51,375 nucleotides of DNA from Solirubrobacterales bacterium (GTDB lineage Bacteria; Actinomycetota; Thermoleophilia; Solirubrobacterales; 70-9), in contig JAUQWL010000091.1 in assembly GCA_030835185.1 (NCBI GenBank), positions 1-51,375 on the forward strand. The letters run 5' to 3'. The notes under the pieces are model-generated. The model was not told the origin of the DNA, did no database searches, and saw only the letters and a program-made list of their open reading frames with translations. Below are positions 1 to 10,858 of this stretch, piece after piece (within the stretch, counting starts at the first letter, position 1; the number at the start of each line of letters is the position of its first letter). Made by a program: the position numbers and the translations under genes.

Positions 1-1
1 T

Positions 2-409
2 CCACCATGGACCGGTTGCTGCTCCAGGGCCGAGATCTTCGAGGCGGCAGTCTTCCCCGCCGCAATCGAGAAAAGCCGCCCCCTCCTCGAATACCCTGGA
101 TCGCCGAGCCGGGCCAGCAAGCTCGCCGACGGGAGGGATCCGGTTGCACTGCTGCTGGCGAGGGCGGCAGGTGCCATGTGGCTGGACCGCTGGATCTCCG
201 AGTGGCGCGACTTCACCCTTGAGATAACCGGCGACGACCTGCTCGACGCCGGGGTTCCGAGAGGTGAAGGGGTCGGCGCCGGACTCGCCGCAGCGCTCGA
301 CGCGGCCCTCGACGAGGGGGTACTCGATCGCGCTGCCCAGCTTGAAATCGCAGTCAACGCAGCGCACTCGGCTTCGCGACACCCGGACCCCCGTGAGAGC
401 GGGAACTGA
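2..409 (+). CDS. C-terminal fragment of a tRNA nucleotidyltransferase / poly(A) polymerase family protein (5' truncated by window)
   Basis: Frame 2 is open from the window edge to TGA at 407-409. The tail ...EITGDDLLDAGVPRGEGVGAGLAAALDAALDEGVLD resembles the C-terminal motif of CCA-adding enzymes. Confidence 0.7.
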   Translation, partial: PPWTGCCSRAEIFEAAVFPAAIEKSRPLLEYPGSPSRASKLADGRDPVALLLARAAGAMWLDRWISEWRDFTLEITGDDLLDAGVPRGEGVGAGLAAALDAALDEGVLDRAAQLEIAVNAAHSASRHPDPRESGN

Positions 410-422
410 AAGCCACAGCGCG

Positions 423-1160
423 GTGAAAAGGCGATCGAGAGACGGGGTGGAGTGGCTGGAGGCCGGACTTCCCGGCGCGACCGTCTGCTTCACCACGCGT
501 CGCGGCGGCTTCAGCTCGCCGCCGTACGAGAGCCTGAACCTCGGAATCCTTACCGGCGACGATCGTGGCACTGTCCTGCGAAACAGGGCGCGCACCGCGG
601 CGGCACTGGGCATCGACGGCGACCGGCTGCGGATGGGACTCCAGGTTCACGGGTCGAAAATCCTGCCACACAATGATCCCGACGCAACGGGTCATTTTCT
701 CGACCCCGTGACCGACCCCCCGGAAGCCGATGGACATGTAACCGGGTTGTCACGCCTGCCCCTGCTCGTTCTGACCGCAGACTGCCTGCCGGTGGCGGTC
801 AGCGGCCCCGGCGGGCTGGCGATGCTGCACTGCGGCTGGCGCGGACTTGCCGGGTCGCTGGTAGCCGATGCGGTCGCGGCAGTGGGCGGAGGCGAAGCGG
901 TGATCGGCCCCGGCATCGGTCCCTGCTGTTTCGAGGTCGGGCCGGAAGTCGTTGAAGCTTTCTCCGGCCTGGGCGACGGGCTGTTCGACGGGCGCCAGTG
1001 TGACCTTCCGGGCGTCGCCGAAAGGCTCCTGCGCCGGGCCGGCGTCGATCGCATTCAGACAGCCGGGCACTGCACCTGCTGCGAATCGGATGACTTCTTC
1101 TCGCACCGACGCGACGGCGGGATCACCGGCAGACAGGCCGGAATCGCCTGGCTCGGATGA
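423..1160 (+). CDS. pgeF: Peptidoglycan editing factor / polyphenol oxidase (YfiH/PgeF, laccase-domain) family
   Basis: GTG start at 423 inside ORF 264..1160. Motifs TTRRGGFSSPPYESLNLG, QVHG, TADCLPV, LHCGWRGL, GPGIGPCCFEVG. Confidence 0.9.
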   Translation: MKRRSRDGVEWLEAGLPGATVCFTTRRGGFSSPPYESLNLGILTGDDRGTVLRNRARTAAALGIDGDRLRMGLQVHGSKILPHNDPDATGHFLDPVTDPPEADGHVTGLSRLPLLVLTADCLPVAVSGPGGLAMLHCGWRGLAGSLVADAVAAVGGGEAVIGPGIGPCCFEVGPEVVEAFSGLGDGLFDGRQCDLPGVAERLLRRAGVDRIQTAGHCTCCESDDFFSHRRDGGITGRQAGIAWLG

Positions 1161-1295
1161 GCCCGCGCCCGCGGTGTGGTGCGGCCGACGCCCTGGCCGG
1201 AACGATGCAACGGATCGCACGAACCCCACGAAATGCCCGTAATTGAGCATAATCCGGGAGGATTCGTCCCGGATGGCACGAAACACCGTTTACCT

Positions 1296-1862
1296 ATGGC
1301 ACTAAGAGACTCATGGCACCGCACACTCGTCTACTTCGGCCTCGCCGAAGAAAGTGACCACCACGCGGACTACGACGAGTATGAGGACGACTACCTCGAC
1401 GAGGACGATGACTACGAACCCCGGCGCGACAGGGGACGGAGTCGCGAGGCCAACGTTCGCCGCCTTCCCACCAGCCGGCGCCGCAGCCACGATGAGATCG
1501 ACGACATTTTCTCCGACGACGCGCCGGCACCGCGTTCGCGCACCCGCACCCTCAGGCCGGTTGACGACGAAGACGCTGACGATGACGTCCAGGTCCACCT
1601 GGTGATTCCGCGCAACTTCAACGACGCCCAACAGGTCGCCGACCAGTTCAAACGCAAAGTCCCGGTCATTCTCAACCTGCAGACCACCGATCACGAGCTT
1701 TCGAAACGCCTCATCGACTTCGCCTCGGGCCTCACATACGCGCTGGACGGTGGCATGCAGCGGATCGCAGAAAAGGTCTTCCTGCTGACCCCGCGCAACG
1801 TCGAAGTCTCGGCTGAGGAAAAAGCCCGCTTGATCGACAAGGGCTTCTTCAACCAGTCCTGA
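1296..1862 (+). CDS. sepF: Cell division protein SepF
   Basis: MALRDSWHRTLVYFGLAEE start, acidic linker, and C-terminal SepF core VHLVIPRNFNDAQQVADQFKRKVPVILNLQ..RLIDFASGLTYALDGGMQRIAEKVFLLTPRNVEV. Confidence 0.93.
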   Translation: MALRDSWHRTLVYFGLAEESDHHADYDEYEDDYLDEDDDYEPRRDRGRSREANVRRLPTSRRRSHDEIDDIFSDDAPAPRSRTRTLRPVDDEDADDDVQVHLVIPRNFNDAQQVADQFKRKVPVILNLQTTDHELSKRLIDFASGLTYALDGGMQRIAEKVFLLTPRNVEVSAEEKARLIDKGFFNQS

Positions 1863-2006
1863 CTGCCCGCGGCGTTTGCGAAGGGGCTGACGGGCGCCCG
1901 TGGCATTACTGACCTGTCGGTACGTCGACCTGTTCGAGGGGCGATCCTTCGACCCGGTTTCCGCACTGTGGAGACCGCAGCCGACCGGGAGAAATAGGGT
2001 GGTCCG

Positions 2007-4097
2007 ATGAGTCTCGACGACGCGCGGATCCGGATTGGTGTCGATATCGGTGGCACCTTCACCGATCTCTCGATTTCCAGTGAGTCCGGGATCATCGCCG
2101 TCGGCAAGGCACTGACCACACCCGACGAGCCCGCCCGTGCGGTCGAAGAGGTGATCAACGAGGCGCTCGGCCGGGTCGAGGTACGGCCGGATCAGGTCGG
2201 CGAGATCATCCACGCGACCACGCTCGTGACCAATGCGATCCTCGAGCGAAAGGGCGAAACCACGGCGTTGTTGATGACCGAAGGGTTCAGGGATACGCTC
2301 GGCCTCGCTACCGAGAAGCGGTACGACCTCTACGACCTCAACCTCCAGCTGCCGGTACCTCTGGTTCCGCGCTGGCTCTGTTTTGACATCCCCGAGCGGA
2401 CGCACTCCGACGGGTCGATCGCGAAAGAAGTCGATCTCGATCACGTCCGGCGGCTCGCTCTCGAGCTCCAGGAAGCAGGAGTCCACGCGGTCGCGATCTG
2501 CTTCCTCCACAGTTTCACCAATCCGGAAAACGAGCTCGCGGCCAGACGGGCGATCCAGGATGTGGCACCGTCGCTGCGAGTCGCACTTTCCAGCGACGTG
2601 AGCCCCGAAGTCCGCGAGTACGAGCGGGCGAGCACGACCGCCGCCAGCGTCTACGTCCAGGACGTCGTCGGGCGGTACCTCGACGACCTCGAGCAGAGGC
2701 TCACACGGATCGGATACGACCGCGGGCTCCTTCTGATGCTCTCACACGGCGGAGTGGCCACCGTCGATACCGCCAGGCATCACCCCGTGAAACTCCTCGA
2801 GTCCGGCCCGGCGGCCGGCGCATTGGCTGCCGCAGCTTTCGGGGCTTCCGCAGAAGAGCCGGATCTCGTCTCCTTCGACATGGGCGGAACGACCGCAAAG
2901 CTCTGCCTGGTAGAAGACGGGTCGCCGCTGAAGGCCCAGTCCTTCGAGGTCGACCGGCAGGACCGGATGCATCCCGGATCCGGGCTGCCGCTGAAGCTCT
3001 CGACCATCGACATGGTGGAGATAGGTGTCGGCGGCGGCTCGATCGCCCGGGTCGACTCCCTCGGGCTGCTCAAGGCGGGGCCACAGTCGGCCGGAGCCCA
3101 TCCGGGGCCGGCCTGTTACGGCCGGGGAGGGGAGCTACCGACTGTCACCGACGCCGACCTCGTGCTCGGCTACCTCGATCCCGAGTACTTCCTCGGAGGC
3201 TCGATGGCGCTCGACCCCGGTGCAGCAAAGGCGGCGATCGAAACCCACATCGCGGAACCGCTCGGCCTTTCGCTGGAGAAGGCCGCCCTCGGAATCCACC
3301 AGGTGGTGAACGAGAGCATGGCCAATGCCGCCCGGGTTCACGCCGTCGAGCGCGGAAAAGACCCGACCAAACTGCCGCTGTTCGCTTTCGGCGGTGCCGG
3401 CGCCGTGCACGCCTCAGGCGTTGCGCGGAGGCTCGGCTCCTCGAAGGTGGTCGTTCCGCCCTATGCCGGGGTGATGAGCACGGCCGGCCTGCTCTCGGCT
3501 CCGCTTGCCTTCGACTTCGTGAGATCCCGCCGTGCGTTCCCTCCCGACCTGAGCCCCGGAGCGGTGAGCGAAATCTTCGCTCCGATGGAGACTGAAGGCG
3601 AGGAGCTTCTCGGCTCGGCCGGGGTGGCGGCGTCCGACGTGAACCACGAGCGGTCGATTGACGCCCGGCTCATCGGCCAGGGGCATGAAATCAACGTGAA
3701 GCTGGACGACCTGACCAACTGGCCACAGTCCGCACGCGAATCCTTCGACGCGGCGTATACGCACCTGTTCGGCCGGTCCGGTCCGCCGGTTGAAATCGAG
3801 GTCTTGCGCTGGCGGGTGATCTCAAGCGGCCCCAGGCCCGGGTTGACGCTCCGACCGGAGCGCAGAACCGGAGGGCAGGTCGCCGCCGGGGCGGTCAGAA
3901 CGGCCGCACTCGGTCCGGACTCGCAGATGACGGAAAGCTCGATCTACGACCGGTACCTGCTTGCACCCGGCGACACGGTGAACGGTCCGGCCGTCGTTCA
4001 GGAGCGCGAATCGACGACGTTGGTGCCCCACGGTACGAGCTGCGTGGTCTGCGACGACCTCTCCCTTGTCATCGATCTGAACGGAGCCGGCCGATGA
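2007..4097 (+). CDS. Hydantoinase/oxoprolinase family protein, subunit A
   Basis: N-terminal IGVDIGGTFTDL and SFDMGGTTAKLCLV; 696 aa; HyuA family. Confidence 0.92.
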   Translation: MSLDDARIRIGVDIGGTFTDLSISSESGIIAVGKALTTPDEPARAVEEVINEALGRVEVRPDQVGEIIHATTLVTNAILERKGETTALLMTEGFRDTLGLATEKRYDLYDLNLQLPVPLVPRWLCFDIPERTHSDGSIAKEVDLDHVRRLALELQEAGVHAVAICFLHSFTNPENELAARRAIQDVAPSLRVALSSDVSPEVREYERASTTAASVYVQDVVGRYLDDLEQRLTRIGYDRGLLLMLSHGGVATVDTARHHPVKLLESGPAAGALAAAAFGASAEEPDLVSFDMGGTTAKLCLVEDGSPLKAQSFEVDRQDRMHPGSGLPLKLSTIDMVEIGVGGGSIARVDSLGLLKAGPQSAGAHPGPACYGRGGELPTVTDADLVLGYLDPEYFLGGSMALDPGAAKAAIETHIAEPLGLSLEKAALGIHQVVNESMANAARVHAVERGKDPTKLPLFAFGGAGAVHASGVARRLGSSKVVVPPYAGVMSTAGLLSAPLAFDFVRSRRAFPPDLSPGAVSEIFAPMETEGEELLGSAGVAASDVNHERSIDARLIGQGHEINVKLDDLTNWPQSARESFDAAYTHLFGRSGPPVEIEVLRWRVISSGPRPGLTLRPERRTGGQVAAGAVRTAALGPDSQMTESSIYDRYLLAPGDTVNGPAVVQERESTTLVPHGTSCVVCDDLSLVIDLNGAGR

Positions 4098-5857
4098 GCG
4101 CTTCACCACTGGACGCAGTCGCACTGCAGATGATCTGGTCGCGATTGATCTCGATCGCGAACGAACAGCAGGCGGCTCTGATTCACACCGGGTTCAGCAC
4201 GGTCCTGCGTGAGTCCGAAGATCTGGCATGTGGCGTTTTCGATCCACGCGGGTTGATGGTCGCCCAGTCCGTCGCCGGCACTCCCGGGCACATCAACTCG
4301 ATGGCGACCGGTGTCCGGCACCTGCTCGAGGCATTCGAAGAAGAAGGGCTGGAGAAAGGGGACGTGCTGATAACCAACGACCCGTGGCTCACCGCAGGAC
4401 AGGTGAACGATCTGACCGTCGCGACCCCGGTCTTCGTCGGTCAGAGGATCGTGGGCATGTTCGCCAGCACCTGCCACTCCCCCGACATCGGTGGCCGCAG
4501 GCTCTCTGCCGAGGCGCGTGACGTGTACGAAGAAGGCCTGCGAATCCCGATCATGAAGCTTGCCCGGGCCGGCGTTCTCAATGAGCCGCTCCTGGCGATC
4601 ATCCGCGAGAACGTACGGACACCCGAGGAAACGGTCGGCGACATCTTCGCTCAGATGACCTCGAACGAAGTCGGGGCGAAGGGCCTGATCGACCTGCTCG
4701 CCGAATTCGATCTGGACACGCTGATCCCGATCGCCGACGAGGTCATGGCAAGGTCGGAAGCTGCCATGCGGGATGCGATCTCGAGGCTCCCGGACGGCAC
4801 CTACACCGACACGAGCCCGGTTGAGAGTGCCGACGGGATGCCGGTCAAATTGCGGGTCGAGCTGACAGTCGATGGCGACGAACTGAAGGTCGACTACGCC
4901 GGGACTTCAGAGCAGGTCAGCGAGGGGATCAACGTCGTGCTCAACTACACACGCGCGTACACCTCGTTCGGGATCAAGGCGCTGCTCGCACCTGAAGTCC
5001 CCCACAACGAGGGCTCATTTCGCCCGGTTACCGTGGTCGCGCCCGAGGGCTCGATCCTGAACTGCGTTCCGCCGGCATCGGTCGCCGGCCGGTCCCTGAT
5101 CGGTCACCTTCTTCCGGGGATGGTCATGCGGGCACTTTTCAGCGCAGTGCCCGACAAGGTGCTCGCCGGCGGGGCCGAGGCACTCTGGATCACCATCTGG
5201 GGTGGCTCAAGAGATAGCGGTGAGGGATTCAGCCAGACCCTCTTCAACTCGGGCGGGACCGGCGCACGAAAGGAAAACGACGGCCTGACGGCGACCTGCT
5301 TCCCTTCCGGAGTCGCTTCGGTGCCGACGGAGGTGATCGAGATGATCACCCCGCTCAAGGTGCTCCGACGCAGTCTGCGGGAAGGGTCCGCCGGTGCCGG
5401 AAGGACCAGGGGCGGCCACGGTCAGGTCATCGAGATTTCGAACCGCAGCGGCATGCCGTGGACGCTGTCCCCGATGATCGGTCGAACCACCTATCCTGCC
5501 GCCGGCCTCGAGGGGGGGAAGGATGGCCTCGCCGGAGCATGCGTGCTGGAAGGAGGCGGACCGCTGGTGCCCAAGCGGCAGCACGTCCTCGAGGGCGACG
5601 CGGTGGTACGGATGAGCCTGCCGGGCGGAGCCGGCCGCGGCGACCCGAAAGAACGAAATCCCGAGGCAGTGCTCGCCGACGTGATCGACGGATATGTGTC
5701 CCTCGAGGATGCTCGCGAGGTCTATCTCGTGGCGATCGAATACGGAGGAGATGAGAACGCCCTGGTGAGGCCACCGGGGACCTACTCGATCGACAGCGCG
5801 GAGACTCGCGCTCTTCGCGGTCAAGCCGATTGCGACCAGGGGGTTACCGTAAGCTGA
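4094..5857 (+). CDS. Hydantoinase B/oxoprolinase family protein, subunit B
   Basis: ATGA overlap with upstream subunit A; HyuB-like sequence (VLITNDPWLTAGQVNDLTVATPVF, HSPDIGG). Confidence 0.92.
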   Translation: MSASPLDAVALQMIWSRLISIANEQQAALIHTGFSTVLRESEDLACGVFDPRGLMVAQSVAGTPGHINSMATGVRHLLEAFEEEGLEKGDVLITNDPWLTAGQVNDLTVATPVFVGQRIVGMFASTCHSPDIGGRRLSAEARDVYEEGLRIPIMKLARAGVLNEPLLAIIRENVRTPEETVGDIFAQMTSNEVGAKGLIDLLAEFDLDTLIPIADEVMARSEAAMRDAISRLPDGTYTDTSPVESADGMPVKLRVELTVDGDELKVDYAGTSEQVSEGINVVLNYTRAYTSFGIKALLAPEVPHNEGSFRPVTVVAPEGSILNCVPPASVAGRSLIGHLLPGMVMRALFSAVPDKVLAGGAEALWITIWGGSRDSGEGFSQTLFNSGGTGARKENDGLTATCFPSGVASVPTEVIEMITPLKVLRRSLREGSAGAGRTRGGHGQVIEISNRSGMPWTLSPMIGRTTYPAAGLEGGKDGLAGACVLEGGGPLVPKRQHVLEGDAVVRMSLPGGAGRGDPKERNPEAVLADVIDGYVSLEDAREVYLVAIEYGGDENALVRPPGTYSIDSAETRALRGQADCDQGVTVS

Positions 5858-5862
5858 GGCAC

Positions 5863-6639
5863 ATGATCGTTGGCTTCATCGGTTCCGGAAACATGGCCGC
5901 CGCCATGGCTCGCGGCTGGGCTTCTTCCGATTCCGGGGGACCCGGACAGATGCTGTTCACGGATTCGGGTTCGGGGCGGGCGACGGCCCTTGCCTCGGAA
6001 GTCGGAGGAAGGGCTGTCCGTTCCAACGCCGACCTGGTCAAAGGCAGCGACTTCGTCGTACTCGCAATGAAGCCACAGGCCCTGGCCGAGGTTGCGGAGA
6101 GCCTCCCACCTCCGAAGGCAATCCTGTCCCTGCTCGGGGCGACCAGGCTCACGGACCTCGTAGAGCGGTTCCCGGACTCGACCGTCCTCCGCCTCATGCC
6201 GAACCTGGCCGTCGAAGTCAACCGGGGGGTGATCTGCGTCGCACATGCAGAAGAGGCCGACTCAACGGTGCTGACAGGGGCCCAGACCCTGCTCGAGCCG
6301 CTCGGCCGGGTGGTTGAACTCGAAGACGACCACATGGACGCCGCGACCGCCGCGATGGGCTGCACCCCGGCCTACTTTGCGGCGGCGGCGGCGGCGATCT
6401 CGGGAGTGGGGGTGAGCGAAGGTCTTCAGGCGGATGTCGCGAATACGCTCGTCGCCGAGGCCCTGGCCGGCACGGCGGCCCTTCTCGGGCACAGGACCCC
6501 GTTCGAGATCCAGGTTGCCGTCGCCTCGCCCGGCGGGAGTACCGAGGCCGGACTCGAAGCTCTGGAGGCGGCCGGGGGGCCCGAAGCGTTTCGCAAAGCG
6601 GGCGAGGCTTCGCTTCGCAGAATGCGTGGGCAGCAGTGA
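5863..6639 (+). CDS. proC: Pyrroline-5-carboxylate reductase
   Basis: MIVGFIGSGNMAAAMARG Rossmann start and VASPGGSTEAGLEAL signature near the C-terminus. Confidence 0.93.
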   Translation: MIVGFIGSGNMAAAMARGWASSDSGGPGQMLFTDSGSGRATALASEVGGRAVRSNADLVKGSDFVVLAMKPQALAEVAESLPPPKAILSLLGATRLTDLVERFPDSTVLRLMPNLAVEVNRGVICVAHAEEADSTVLTGAQTLLEPLGRVVELEDDHMDAATAAMGCTPAYFAAAAAAISGVGVSEGLQADVANTLVAEALAGTAALLGHRTPFEIQVAVASPGGSTEAGLEALEAAGGPEAFRKAGEASLRRMRGQQ

Positions 6640-6950
6640 GCGGAACCGAGCCACTGCTCGCCCTGAGCAGGGGTGACGTCGCCAGCTACGTCAGCGCCCT
6701 GTTCACCGTCTACATCGTGCTGATCTTCATCCGGATCCTCTCCTCCTGGATTCCCCGGATGCCGCAGAGCGGGCCCCTGGCTGCGGTAGTCAGATTCGCC
6801 GGCCAGACGACGGATCCCTATCTGAACATCTTCCGGCGCGTTCTGCCGCCGGTCGGCGGGAGCGGCCTGGCCCTCGACCTCAGCCCGATGATCGGCCTCT
6901 TCCTGCTGCTGATCGCGCAGGCGGTGGTCGTCGGCGCCATAAACGGGTGA
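6636..6950 (+). CDS. YggT family membrane protein
   Basis: About 100 aa, two hydrophobic segments, SSWIPRMPQSGPLAAVVRFAGQTTDPYLNIFRRVLPP. Confidence 0.88.
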   Translation: MSGTEPLLALSRGDVASYVSALFTVYIVLIFIRILSSWIPRMPQSGPLAAVVRFAGQTTDPYLNIFRRVLPPVGGSGLALDLSPMIGLFLLLIAQAVVVGAING

Positions 6951-7494
6951 TCCGGAGAAGGACGATCGTCGGCCTGGCGCTGGTCGCTTCTGGCGTCGTG
7001 CTGGCCGACCAGACGAGCAAGGCACTCGTCACGGGTTCGATCTCCCGGGGAGAACAGGTCGACATAATCGGTCCGCTCCGTTTCACCCTCACCTATAACG
7101 ACGGTGTCGCCTTCGGCCTGGCAGGCGGGGGCGGGATCTTCGTGATCCTGCTGAGCATGGTTGCCCTGATCGCGCTCGGTGCCTTCATCGCAACGGCGCC
7201 CGACCGGTCCGGCACCTGGTTGGCCGGGGGGCTCATCCTCGGCGGGGCCCTCGGGAACCTGATCGATCGGATGCGGCTCGGACACGTCACGGACTTCATC
7301 CTGTTGCCGAGCTGGCCGGCCTTCAACCTGGCCGACTCGGCGATAACGGTCGGCGTAGTGCTGCTCGCCTGGACCGTGTTCCGGCATGCCGGCAGCCCGT
7401 CCGGAGAAGCAGAAGCCATTTCCGAAGACGAACCCGCACACCGCGAGCCCCGGTCCGGTCCGGCAACCGGGAGCGAAGGGCGGGGCCGGGACGG

Positions 7495-7498
<4 letters not shown>
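6947..7498 (+). CDS. lspA: Lipoprotein signal peptidase (signal peptidase II)
   Basis: ADQTSKALV, GALGNLIDRMRLGHVTDFI and FNLADSAITVGV motifs with the catalytic Asp context. Confidence 0.93.
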
Positions 7499-8184
<686 letters not shown>

Positions 8185-8352
8185 CCCTGCGAACCCGCGT
8201 CCGGCCGGGCGCAGCCTCGCACAGATCCCTCTACAATCCCGGTTCGATCGTATTCCCTAACCCCCGAAGTTCCCGAAACGGCTCCTGCCCTTGAAAAGGG
8301 TCTCCGTCAAGGGACACGGGCGGATCCGCACACCATTGACTCAAGGAGATGC

Positions 8353-9459
8353 ATGTCCCAGGTAGGAATCCAGAATTTGCTGGAGGCCGGAGTTCATTTC
8401 GGCCACCAGACCAGTCGTTGGAACCCGAACATGCGGCGCTACATCGCCGGCGAGATCGACGGGATCCACATCATCGACCTGCTGCAGACGGAGGAAATGC
8501 TCGAGCTGTCCCGGCGATTCGTCGGCGAGATGACCAGCGGCGGCGGCAAGGTGCTCTTCGTAGGCACCAAGAAGCAGGCATCGGGAGTCATCGAGGACTG
8601 GGCCGGACGCTCCGGCATGCCGTACGTGACCCGGCGCTGGCTGCCCGGGCTGCTGACCAACTTCAACATCGCCTCGGCCCGCATCAAGCGGCTCCACGAG
8701 CTGACCGAGCTGACCGAGTCTGGGCAGATCGAGTTGCTGCCGACCAAAGAGCGGATGAACATGCAGGCCGAACTGGCCAAGCTCGAGTTCGCCCTCGGAG
8801 GCGTTCGTGACATGGACCGCGTCCCCGACGCGGTCTTCATCATCGACCTCAAGGCCGAGGAGATCGCCCTGCGCGAGGCTACCCGCCTGAGGCTGCCGGT
8901 CATCGCACTGGTCGACAGCAACTGCGACCCGGGCAACATCGACTTCGTGATCCCCGGCAACGACGACGCGATTCGTTCGTGCGAACTGGTCATTTCCACC
9001 GTTGGCGAGGCGATCGAACAGGGAGCCGGAGCCTGGGCGGTGATCGAAGAGAAGCGACGGGTCGAAGAAGAAGCTCGCCGTAAGAAGGAAGAGGAAGAGA
9101 AGCGCAAGCGCGAAGAGGAGGAGCGCGTCCGTCGCGAGGCGATCGAGAAGGAGCAGGCGGAGGAGAAAGCCAAAGCCCGAGCCGAGGAACGTGCCAAGGC
9201 GGAAGCCGAAGCGGCAAAACCGGCCGAGAAGCCACATCCCCAGGCCGTCAAACCGGACCATCCGCAGGCGGTCAAACCGGACCATCCGCAGGCGGTGGTC
9301 CCGGATCATCCCCAGGCCGTACCGGCCGATCCCGAACCCGCCGGCGAGCCAACCGTCGAGAAGGCGACTGAAGCCCCCGCAGAAAAGGGCGGCGAGAGCA
9401 CTCCGGACGAGGCCAAAGCCGAACCTGATGCTGAAAGTACCGAGGAGGAAAGCAAGTGA
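8353..9459 (+). CDS. rpsB: 30S ribosomal protein S2 with long C-terminal extension
   Basis: LLEAGVHFGHQTSRWNPNM and FVGTKKQA...RWLPGLLTNF; SD AAGGAG upstream; unusual charged tail and repeats at the C-terminus. Confidence 0.97.
   Translation: MSQVGIQNLLEAGVHFGHQTSRWNPNMRRYIAGEIDGIHIIDLLQTEEMLELSRRFVGEMTSGGGKVLFVGTKKQASGVIEDWAGRSGMPYVTRRWLPGLLTNFNIASARIKRLHELTELTESGQIELLPTKERMNMQAELAKLEFALGGVRDMDRVPDAVFIIDLKAEEIALREATRLRLPVIALVDSNCDPGNIDFVIPGNDDAIRSCELVISTVGEAIEQGAGAWAVIEEKRRVEEEARRKKEEEEKRKREEEERVRREAIEKEQAEEKAKARAEERAKAEAEAAKPAEKPHPQAVKPDHPQAVKPDHPQAVVPDHPQAVPADPEPAGEPTVEKATEAPAEKGGESTPDEAKAEPDAESTEEESK
9235..9330 (+). repeat. Four tandem 24-bp units encoding HPQAVKPD / HPQAVKPD / HPQAVVPD / HPQAVPAD in the rpsB tail
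   Basis: Direct reading of codons 9235-9330. Confidence 0.95.
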
Positions 9460-10064
9460 GCAAGTCCGTTACAGCAGCCGACGTAAAGGCTCTGCGCCAA
9501 CAGAGCGGCGCCGGCATGATGGACAGCAAGGCGGCCCTCACCGAAGCCGATGGCGACATGGAGCGTGCCCTCGAGCTGCTTCGGGTCAAGGGTCAGGCCT
9601 CTGCCGCCAAGCGCTCGGACCGCGGCACCTCCGAAGGAGTAGTGGCCGCATACATCCATGCCAACAAGAAGGTCGGCGCGATGGTGGAAGTCCAGTGTGA
9701 AACCGACTTCGTCGCCCGCAACGACGACTTCGCCGCGTTCGCCTACGAGGTCGCGATGCACGCGGCGGCCGCCTCTCCGATCCACATCTCCGGGAACGAC
9801 ATCTCCGAGGATGAGGTCGCTGCCGAACGGCGGATCTTCGAGGAGAAGGCCCGCGAAGAAGGCAAGCCCGACGATGTCATCGAGCGCATCGTCGATGGTC
9901 AGATCGCGAAGTGGAAAAAGGACATCGTCCTGCTCGAGCAGGAGCACGTCAATACCGAGAAGCACGACTCGCAGACGATCGAGCAGATGCGTGAGGCCAT
10001 CGCGGCGAAGATGGGCGAGAACGTGGTCATCGCAAAGTGTTCGGTCTTCCGGATCGGCGAGTAG
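9456..10064 (+). CDS. tsf: Translation elongation factor Ts
   Basis: VKALRQQSGAGMMDSKAALTEADGDMERALELLR and VEVQCETDFVARNDDF. Confidence 0.97.
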   Translation: MSKSVTAADVKALRQQSGAGMMDSKAALTEADGDMERALELLRVKGQASAAKRSDRGTSEGVVAAYIHANKKVGAMVEVQCETDFVARNDDFAAFAYEVAMHAAAASPIHISGNDISEDEVAAERRIFEEKAREEGKPDDVIERIVDGQIAKWKKDIVLLEQEHVNTEKHDSQTIEQMREAIAAKMGENVVIAKCSVFRIGE

Positions 10065-10096
10065 GCGAGACGGCGAGCTGACGGACCAGGAGCCGG

Positions 10097-10858
10097 ATGA
10101 GCAAACCTGAGCCGCGTTTCAAGAGGGTCCTGCTGAAGCTTTCGGGCGAAGCCCTGATGGGGGATCTCGACTTCGGCACCGATCCGGCACAGGTCGAGCG
10201 CATCGCCCGCCAGATCGCCGTTGTGCGCGGGCGCGGGGTGGAGGTCGCCATCGTCGTCGGCGCCGGCAACATCTACCGGGGAATCGACGGTGCCGCCCAG
10301 GGAATGGACCGCGCCACCGGGGATTACATGGGGATGATGGCGACCGTGCTGAACGCATTGACCCTTCAGGACGCCTTCGAAAAGCACGGTCAGTTCACCC
10401 GGGTCATGTCGGCAATCGACGTGCGCGAGGTCGCCGAGCCGTACATCCGTCGCCGCGCCATGCGACACCTCGAGAAGGGCCGTGTCGTGATCTTCGCGGC
10501 CGGTACCGGCAATCCGTTCTTCACGACCGACACCGCCGCCGCACTGCGCTCCCTGGAGATTCACGCGGAGACGATCCTGATGGCCAAGAACGGGGTGGAA
10601 GGCGTCTACAACGCCGATCCGTCGGTCGACCCGAACGCCCGGTTCATTCCCGAGATCAGTCACCTGGAAGCGATCGAACAGGGCCTCAGGGTGATGGATT
10701 CGACCGCGCTCAGCCTCTGCATGGACAACGACCTGCCCATTCACGTCTTCAACATGGCGGACGAGCGAAATATAGATAGGATCATCTCCGGCGAGAGGGT
10801 CGGCACGCTGGTCAGCTCAGCGGCACCTGATCCCGTACCGTCGGCCACCGAATCATGA
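10097..10858 (+). CDS. pyrH: UMP kinase
   Basis: [37 protein letters not shown]. Confidence 0.97.
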   Translation: MSKPEPRFKRVLLKLSGEALMGDLDFGTDPAQVERIARQIAVVRGRGVEVAIVVGAGNIYRGIDGAAQGMDRATGDYMGMMATVLNALTLQDAFEKHGQFTRVMSAIDVREVAEPYIRRRAMRHLEKGRVVIFAAGTGNPFFTTDTAAALRSLEIHAETILMAKNGVEGVYNADPSVDPNARFIPEISHLEAIEQGLRVMDSTALSLCMDNDLPIHVFNMADERNIDRIISGERVGTLVSSAAPDPVPSATES

